Positions 5,987-10,006 of a stretch of 10,006 nucleotides of DNA are shown piece by piece (the stretch's first letter is position 1; the number at the start of each line of letters is the position of its first letter). Below the pieces are notes generated by a model. The model ran no database searches, was not told the DNA's origin, and saw only the letters and a program-made list of their open reading frames with translations. Source of the stretch: DAOTMI01 sp964605545 (GTDB lineage Bacteria; Patescibacteriota; Microgenomatia; UBA12405); assembly GCA_964605545.1 (NCBI GenBank), contig CAZSCX010000021.1, positions 1 to 10,006 on the forward strand, given 5' to 3'. The translations under genes were made by a program, and so were the position numbers.

Positions 5987-7398
5987 AATTTCTCCTTATG
6001 TCGTTCTCCCCTGTCAAGGGGAGAAGCCGATCCCGCTAATGCGGGGGAGGAGAGGGGTTTCACCAAAAACCCTTCAAGATCTTTTCTCCCCAATAAAAAT
6101 TTAGTTCTTAATTTTTTTCTGTCAGCCACATTGACAGCCGTAATTATTTTTCTATCTTTCAGCCAAAAAGTCAATCCTATCACCGGTCTATCCAAATTCT
6201 TTCCCAATGCCGATCGGTAATGTCGATAATAAAGTATTTTTTCCGGCGCAAGCAATCCCAATTCTGTCGCCAAATTTTTATCAATTGAACTTCTAAATGC
6301 TCCGGTATCAATCTTTGCCCTCACTTCAACTATTTTATGCTTACCTTTTTTACCCGACGAAGCCTTGGCGTAGGCGGGGCCTATTTTTACTTTTATCACT
6401 TCCAACGGCCCTACCATTTTCACCTGTTCTTTTTCTTCCACTTTTTCAAAAAATCTCTCTCCAAACAAATATTTAGATAAAGTAATTGCATGATTAACAC
6501 TTCTAACCTCAATCCCCTCTAATTTATCCATTCTTACTTTTAATCCTGCCCGATTACACACTTGTATCGATAAACCCGGCCTTGCATTTACCTCCAATAC
6601 CATTGGGCCTTTTTCTTTATCCAAAACCACATCCACTCCCAAAAATCCCAATCCTGATATTGCTTCTTGGCATTTAACTGAAGTTTCCAATATTTCTTTC
6701 CAAAATGGAATTTTAATTCCATTCACTTTTCTGAATTTTTTCTTACCATAATCATAAATTTTTCGAATTATATTTCCTTTTCCCTCAATTCCAAAAGTGG
6801 TAATTCCAGTCGCCAAATCAATTCCCAACCCTATTGCTCCCTGTTGCAAATTTGCCTTGCCACCGCTTTTTTCTGTCGGAATTCTAAACATTGCCATTAC
6901 TGGTACCTTATTGTAAATTATCACCCTGATATCCGGTGTTCCTGCTTTAGTAATTGCCAAAAACATTGGGTGAATTTTGATACGATCTTCCACAATTACA
7001 CTATCCGGCAAATTATGTAAACTGTACTTCCCTGCCAAAATCTCCTGACAATGACGAATAATATCTTGGGTATTAATTATAGTTCCATCCATTTTTACCC
7101 AATCACCAGCATATTTTCCTCTTTTTCTAATAATTATAATTCCCTCACCTCCATATCCGGAAGTTGGTTTAATCACAAAATTACCTTCCAATTTCTCCCA
7201 TTGAAACTTTTCTAAACCTTTTAACGAATTAAACCTAACAATCAATTTGGGCACATTTATCCCCGCTTTCTGTAACAAAATCTTCGTTCTCAATTTATTA
7301 TCGGCAATTATCCTCGCCGATTTCTTGTTCTTTCGCAAATACATTTTATTTCTTTCGTTCTTAACAAGAAATTCTTTTAATTTTTTTATATTAATCAT
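5983..7398 (-). CDS. Alpha-L-glutamate ligase-like ATP-grasp fused to a retropepsin-like protease domain
   Basis: This 471-residue protein has two domains. Residues 1-315 match the ATP-grasp family called alpha-L-glutamate ligase-like (sugar-transfer-associated ATP-grasp type): NKLRTKILLQKAG, a catalytic lysine in FVIKP (K77), a GYGGEG loop (81-86), E137, and metal ligands in LEVNARPGL (E269, N271). Residues 350-446 match the RimB/'ATP-dependent zinc protease' domain, a retropepsin-like fold. It has the catalytic-type motif DTGA (364-367), followed by SSID, and closes with LLGRKDLEGFLV (435-446). RimB homologs act with RimK in glutamate tagging of ribosomal protein S6, so a ligase-plus-trimming function is plausible, not shown. 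One palindrome encodes the inter-domain stretch PAYAKASSGK (341-350) and another the C-terminal tail from about 447. No Shine-Dalgarno sequence precedes the ATG; heptamer repeats occupy that space. Confidence 0.88.
   Translation of the reverse strand: MINIKKLKEFLVKNERNKMYLRKNKKSARIIADNKLRTKILLQKAGINVPKLIVRFNSLKGLEKFQWEKLEGNFVIKPTSGYGGEGIIIIRKRGKYAGDWVKMDGTIINTQDIIRHCQEILAGKYSLHNLPDSVIVEDRIKIHPMFLAITKAGTPDIRVIIYNKVPVMAMFRIPTEKSGGKANLQQGAIGLGIDLATGITTFGIEGKGNIIRKIYDYGKKKFRKVNGIKIPFWKEILETSVKCQEAISGLGFLGVDVVLDKEKGPMVLEVNARPGLSIQVCNRAGLKVRMDKLEGIEVRSVNHAITLSKYLFGERFFEKVEEKEQVKMVGPLEVIKVKIGPAYAKASSGKKGKHKIVEVRAKIDTGAFRSSIDKNLATELGLLAPEKILYYRHYRSALGKNLDRPVIGLTFWLKDRKIITAVNVADRKKLRTKFLLGRKDLEGFLVKPLSSPALAGSASPLDRGERHKEKL
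6003..6060. repeat. Double-hairpin element, copy 3 (C-terminal tail)
   Basis: TTCTCCCCT (6004-6012) and AGGGGAGAA (6017-6025) form a 9-bp stem around GTCA. CCCGC and GCGGG (6032-6036, 6041-6045) form the second stem around TAAT, and GGAGAGGGG ends the unit. It encodes SSPALAGSASPLDRGE at the end of the ATP-grasp/retropepsin protein, in the same frame as the other two copies (PLDRGE against PFDERG and PFDKRG). The protein ends eight codons after the element, just as the next gene starts. Confidence 0.87.
6351..6380. repeat. GC-rich palindrome in the linker of the fusion protein
   Basis: CCCGACGAAGCC and GGCGTAGGCGGG face each other around a TT centre, with the same arm and GAA/GTA mismatch pattern as the elements near 1950-2007 and 3229-3264. 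It is read in frame as PAYAKASSG between the ATP-grasp and retropepsin-like domains. Insertion in a linker would be tolerated by both folds. Confidence 0.7.
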
Positions 7399-7402
7399 AA
7401 TT

Positions 7403-7437
7403 TATTTACTATTTACTGTTTACTAGTTACTAATTAC
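7403..7437. repeat. Five tandem heptamers in the 7TM/ATP-grasp gap
   Basis: Five consecutive 7-base units on the plus strand: TATTTAC, TATTTAC, TGTTTAC, TAGTTAC, TAATTAC. They vary only at positions 2 and 3 and fill nearly all of the gap between the stop of the 7-TM gene and the ATG of the next gene, where a ribosome-binding site would be expected. On the minus strand the unit is GTAAnnA. It could be a replication-slippage repeat or a binding site for a protein or the ribosome; the sequence does not decide. Confidence 0.8.
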
Positions 7438-8159
7438 TATTTCCGTATCGCCTTACTAAATCTTCCTATTTCCGTCAATCGCATTCCTCGATAATTTCCA
7501 ATTACAATATTGGATATGATAATCAATAAAACCGTCAAATCAGGATAATCTAAAACTAATTTTTGAACTCCTGGAATTCCCATTATTCCCGCTCCCGTAC
7601 AAGCTAGCAATAAAGTACCAATTGTCAAATTTCTTGCCTCACTCTTGCTTTTAATTAATTGGGTTCGAACAAATTCCTCTACCAACAAAATCATAATCAT
7701 CACTGCATAGATATTTGCCCTAAATGCATCAATTGCCAAACTCAAACCCAAAACACCCATTCCAATAAAAACTAAATTAATTGCCCTTGCCGGCCAAAAA
7801 TGCAATTTAAACTTCTTCAAAACTGCATTACTAATCAAAGAAATAGTCAAAATTAAAGCAAACAAGACTAGTCCCCCCAAAATTCCGGTAGAAAGAAAAG
7901 TTACTGCAATAATTGTCGGCATAAAAATACCATAACCGGTAAGCCCTATATAATAGTGTAAAAAAGAAACAATCGTTGCTACCCCTGGTAACAACAACAA
8001 CATAGCGATCATATTTGCACTTATCCCCGCCTCAATTGAATATGACTTCAAAATTCTCAAAGTATTTATTCCATTCCAACCTTCCACAGCCTTCACAGGC
8101 ATAGCAAAAATTGCGCTAAATACCAAAAATAGCAAAAGAAAATAGGCAGCTTTTTTCAT
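7437..8159 (-). CDS. 7-TM protein (transglutaminase-associated 7TM family)
   Basis: The 240-residue protein starts with a cleavable-type signal sequence (MKKAAYFLLLFLVFSAIFAMPVKA). It is followed by about 30 polar residues and six or seven hydrophobic helices. The motif LLPGVATIVSFLHYYIGLTG and the C-terminal YRGMRLTEIGRF fit the membrane domain usually found fused to an inactive transglutaminase, encoded next to an alpha-L-glutamate-ligase-like ATP-grasp and a RimB-like protease. Here the transglutaminase part is absent. It is the first gene of the minus-strand operon and probably anchors or couples the ligases to the membrane, which is inference from context. A longer reading from 8186 adds nine residues (MLWYNTAQI) but would place the start upstream of the -10 box, so the ATG at 8159 is preferred. 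Confidence 0.8.
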   Translation of the reverse strand: MKKAAYFLLLFLVFSAIFAMPVKAVEGWNGINTLRILKSYSIEAGISANMIAMLLLLPGVATIVSFLHYYIGLTGYGIFMPTIIAVTFLSTGILGGLVLFALILTISLISNAVLKKFKLHFWPARAINLVFIGMGVLGLSLAIDAFRANIYAVMIMILLVEEFVRTQLIKSKSEARNLTIGTLLLACTGAGIMGIPGVQKLVLDYPDLTVLLIIISNIVIGNYRGMRLTEIGRFSKAIRK

Positions 8160-8171
8160 AATTTGTGCCGT

Positions 8172-8180
8172 ATTATACCA
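8172..8180 (-). promoter_or_regulatory. Extended -10 promoter of the 7TM/ATP-grasp operon
   Basis: TGGTATAAT on the minus strand (8180-8172) is a perfect extended -10. Transcription would start near 8165, only about six bases before the ATG at 8159, giving an almost leaderless mRNA. No recognisable -35 box is present. It supports the shorter start of the 7-TM gene. Confidence 0.6.
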
Positions 8181-8190
8181 CAACACAATC

Positions 8191-8199
8191 TGTTATAAT
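8191..8199 (+). promoter_or_regulatory. Extended -10 promoter of the pilin operon
   Basis: TGTTATAAT is a perfect extended -10 whose last base is seven bases from the A of the first pilin ATG (8206). The predicted start site therefore coincides with the start codon, and the first gene would be leaderless. It lies 10 bp from the opposing promoter of the 7-TM operon, so the two cannot easily be occupied at once. Confidence 0.65.
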
Positions 8200-8205
8200 T
8201 TATCT

Positions 8206-8523
8206 ATGAATAGGCTATTAGCTGTCGCTATCGATATCCCCAATACCCGTGGTACTACCCTAGGTACCGAATACCCAACTTTTGGCGTATTATTAAGCAA
8301 AATCCTACTTATATCCGGTAGTGCTGCCGGAATTATTATGATCTTTATGCTCATTTATTACGGCTTTGCGGTTATGAGCTCCGCCGGTAGTAGCGACAAA
8401 AAAAAGCTTGCCTCTGCTCAAAATGCCATTTTTACCACTCTCGCTGGCTTTTTGATTATTTTCGCTTCCTACTTTATAATTCAGATAATACAAAAAATTA
8501 CTAATGTACCTATTTTAGAATGA
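8206..8523 (+). CDS. T4SS pilin-like two-helix membrane protein 1
   Basis: This 105-residue protein has two hydrophobic helices, about residues 27-56 and 73-97, joined by a short charged loop (SSAGSSDKKKLASAQ). This is the build of VirB2/TrbC-like pilins found in clusters in Patescibacteria. It is first of five paralogs, starts at the predicted transcription start without a Shine-Dalgarno sequence, and overlaps the next gene by four bases (ATGA). The loop lacks the G-D pair seen in the other four copies. There is no classical signal peptide. Assembly into an extracellular filament or a membrane channel is the family-level expectation. Confidence 0.78.
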   Translation: MNRLLAVAIDIPNTRGTTLGTEYPTFGVLLSKILLISGSAAGIIMIFMLIYYGFAVMSSAGSSDKKKLASAQNAIFTTLAGFLIIFASYFIIQIIQKITNVPILE

Positions 8524-8861
8524 TTATAAATATCGCTCACGCTGCCGAAGGATTAGGAACCGTTGCCGCCCCCTCCTGGCTCGCTGCCCGCTGGAAACAA
8601 CCAGGTGGTCAAGGTCTTTTTAGCTTTATTAGTATTATTTTTACCTTAGCCTCAATTATTGCTGGTATTTACCTTATAATTCAGCTTATTCTTGCTGGTT
8701 ATATGTATATGTCTGCCAATGGCGATCCCAAAAAAGTCGAAGTTGCCGGTGCCAAAATTTGGCAAAGTATACTCGGATTAGTTATAGTTGTCGGCGCTCT
8801 CACCCTGGCTTCCGTTGTTGCCAGATTAGTTGGTATTAATCTTTTTGAATTCGATTTCTAA
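8520..8861 (+). CDS. T4SS pilin-like two-helix membrane protein 2
   Basis: This 113-residue paralog has a short N-terminus ending in A-H-A-A (residues 6-9). A tryptophan-containing polar stretch (WLAARWKQPGG) precedes helix 1 (about 33-62), the loop SANGDPKKVEVAG, and helix 2 (about 80-103). The AxA motif looks like the end of a signal peptide, but the normal hydrophobic core before it is missing. Start is fixed by the ATGA overlap with the upstream stop. It closes with LFEFDF, similar to the hydrophobic ends of the other copies. Confidence 0.78.
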   Translation: MIINIAHAAEGLGTVAAPSWLAARWKQPGGQGLFSFISIIFTLASIIAGIYLIIQLILAGYMYMSANGDPKKVEVAGAKIWQSILGLVIVVGALTLASVVARLVGINLFEFDF

Positions 8862-8863
8862 AT

Positions 8864-9226
8864 ATGATCAAAATAATCAAACCAGTTCACGCTTATTGCC
8901 TAACCGACAGCAAAGGTAATTGTTTAACCAACGATCCAGTCGGCGCAACTAGCCAGTTTGAAAAATATCTTACCACTATCATTGGTATTCTCACTATTGT
9001 TGGTGTTCTCTGGTTCGTTTTTCAAGTTATTTTTTCCGGTTATGCCTTTATTTCCAGCGCTGGTGATCCCAAAAAAATGGAAAAGGCCCAACAACAACTA
9101 ATTCAATCCATCCTTGGTATTATTATTGTTGTCGTTTCTACCGTAATTGTCGGTCTATTCCTCAAAATTCTTGGATTGGGTAACATTTTCAATTTAGAAA
9201 CATTTTTTACAAATTTAGGGCTATAA
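8864..9226 (+). CDS. T4SS pilin-like two-helix membrane protein 3
   Basis: This 120-residue paralog is the longest of the five. An N-terminal IIKPVHA motif is followed by a polar stretch with two cysteines (C12 and C20) and then helix 1 (about 35-64). The loop ISSAGDPKKMEKAQQQ is closest to that of protein 2. Helix 2 (about 82-106) has a long run of I and V. The gene starts two bases after the preceding stop and has no Shine-Dalgarno sequence of its own, so it probably depends on translational coupling. The cysteine pair could form a disulfide outside the membrane. Confidence 0.78.
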   Translation: MIKIIKPVHAYCLTDSKGNCLTNDPVGATSQFEKYLTTIIGILTIVGVLWFVFQVIFSGYAFISSAGDPKKMEKAQQQLIQSILGIIIVVVSTVIVGLFLKILGLGNIFNLETFFTNLGL

Positions 9227-9227
9227 A

Positions 9228-9554
9228 ATGGCTATTTGCAACCCAATTATTGACCCAAATTGCTCTCAAAACATTGTTGAAAATTCTATCGACAAAACTT
9301 CAAGTTTTATCAGCATTGCTATTACTCTTCTTCTTATTGTCGGTGCCATCTTTTTCGTTTTCAATATTATTCTTGCCGGTTTTGCCTTTATGAATAGCCA
9401 TGGCGACGAAAAACAATTATCTACTGCCCGATCAAAAATCATTGGTGCCTTCACTGGTCTAGTTGTCATCTTTTCTATTTATGCCATTCTTGCTCTCTTC
9501 AAGACCATTTTCCAAATTGACCTTGTTGAATTTAATATTCCCACTTTACAATAA
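9228..9554 (+). CDS. T4SS pilin-like two-helix membrane protein 4
   Basis: This 108-residue paralog begins with a cysteine-bounded motif (CNPIIDPNC, C4 to C12) instead of the AxA-type end. Helix 1 spans about residues 27-54, the loop is NSHGDEKQLSTARSK, and helix 2 spans about 71-93. The loop keeps G-D but has E-K-Q in place of P-K-K. It starts one base after the previous stop. The following 53 bp (9555-9607) are AT-rich and show no terminator or clear promoter. Confidence 0.78.
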   Translation: MAICNPIIDPNCSQNIVENSIDKTSSFISIAITLLLIVGAIFFVFNIILAGFAFMNSHGDEKQLSTARSKIIGAFTGLVVIFSIYAILALFKTIFQIDLVEFNIPTLQ

Positions 9555-9607
9555 AAACTGTTACAATAAATTAGAAATTATTAATTAATTAATTTAAAAA
9601 AACAAGT

Positions 9608-9958
9608 ATGTCAATAATAAAATCAGCCTACGCCGCTACTATTAATCTGCAACCGGCAGGCACAAATTTTGAAGCCGTCTCTCAATTCAGAATCGAGAAT
9701 ATGATCCCTGTTCTCTTTTCACTTCTTTTAGTTGTTACCGGTATTATCTTTCTATTTATTCTCATTATGGGCGGTATCAAATGGATGATGTCCGAAGGTG
9801 ATGATAAAAAATTGGCTTCAGCTCGAAATCAAGTCACCAACGCTCTTGTTGGTTTAGCTATCGTTTTTGCTGCTTGGGCTGTCGTTGCTCTGATCAATAC
9901 CATTTTCCACATTAATTTACTTTCTTTTGATTTACCAGTAATGGACCTTGCTCGGTAA
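9608..9958 (+). CDS. T4SS pilin-like two-helix membrane protein 5
   Basis: This 116-residue paralog opens with IIKSAYAAT, an AxA motif like those of proteins 2 and 3. Helix 1 spans about residues 32-58, the loop is MMSEGDDKKLASARNQ, and helix 2 spans about 77-98. Its loop ends in KKLASA, as in protein 1, suggesting these two are the closest pair by that criterion. It is separated from protein 4 by 53 bp and is the last gene before the terminator. A stop codon in the AT-rich leader prevents extension of the N-terminus by more than a few codons. Confidence 0.78.
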   Translation: MSIIKSAYAATINLQPAGTNFEAVSQFRIENMIPVLFSLLLVVTGIIFLFILIMGGIKWMMSEGDDKKLASARNQVTNALVGLAIVFAAWAVVALINTIFHINLLSFDLPVMDLAR

Positions 9959-9980
9959 GTAATATTTTTTAGAATCTTCG

Positions 9981-10006
9981 AACCCCTCCCTCCGGAGGGG
10001 TTTTTC
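9981..10006 (+). terminator. Rho-independent terminator of the pilin operon
   Basis: CCCCTCC (9983-9989) and GGAGGGG (9994-10000) form a perfect 7-bp stem with a 4-base loop, flanked by AA and TT that can extend it. TTTTTC follows at the window edge. It lies about 25 bp after the stop of the fifth pilin gene. Confidence 0.92.

Noticed and set aside
7403..7437. CRISPR-like array
   Set aside because: Units are 7 bases and directly adjacent with no spacers; it is a simple tandem repeat.
8160..8186. Longer N-terminus for the 7-TM protein (start at 8186)
   Set aside because: The added residues precede a clear signal sequence, and that start lies upstream of the extended -10 box, so it would not be on the transcript.

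Overview
The window looks like an AT-rich genome segment from an ultra-small, reduced bacterium of the Patescibacteria/CPR radiation, probably Parcubacteria-like. This rests on five tandem small type IV secretion (VirB2/TrbC-like) pilin paralogs with the two-helix, G-D-x-K-K-loop architecture common in that group, a 23S gene with no 16S gene beside it, short intergenic spaces, apparently leaderless genes with extended -10 promoters, and several families of GC-rich palindromic elements inside genes. TGA is used as a stop in several genes, including ATGA start/stop overlaps. This argues for the standard bacterial code rather than the UGA-glycine code of Gracilibacteria/Absconditabacteria. The lineage call is an inference; no taxonomic search was possible.

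Layout. Positions 1-1708 hold the 5' part of a 23S rRNA gene on the minus strand, preceded by a spacer with two hairpins and by tRNA-Ala(TGC) at 1853-1926. A broken 5' copy of the same tRNA, split by GC-rich palindromes, sits just upstream (1938-2015). A strong terminator (2046-2076) separates this unit from a membrane-anchored GH18-like glycosidase gene (2172-3182, minus). Divergent from that gene is tRNA-Ile(GAT) at 3297-3370 (plus), also preceded by a broken 5' copy of itself with a 36-bp palindrome at the equivalent D-arm position (3218-3282). A Nudix hydrolase (3372-3923, minus) converges on tRNA-Ile with a single base between them.

Positions 4035-8159 are a minus-strand operon. In transcription order it encodes an isolated 7-TM domain protein of the kind usually fused to inactive transglutaminases, an alpha-L-glutamate-ligase-like ATP-grasp enzyme fused to a retropepsin-like (RimB/Zn_protease type) domain, and two RimK-like ATP-grasp ligases. 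The last three genes are joined by ATGA overlaps. The combination suggests a membrane-linked system that adds amino acids or peptides to a substrate and may trim them again; the substrate is unknown. These genes carry several palindromic elements read through in frame, including three copies of one family that encode the same peptide motif in the same frame.

From 8206 to 9958 a divergent operon encodes five paralogous two-helix pilin-like proteins and ends at a clear intrinsic terminator (9981-10006). The 7-TM and pilin operons diverge from a 46-bp region carrying back-to-back extended -10 promoters.
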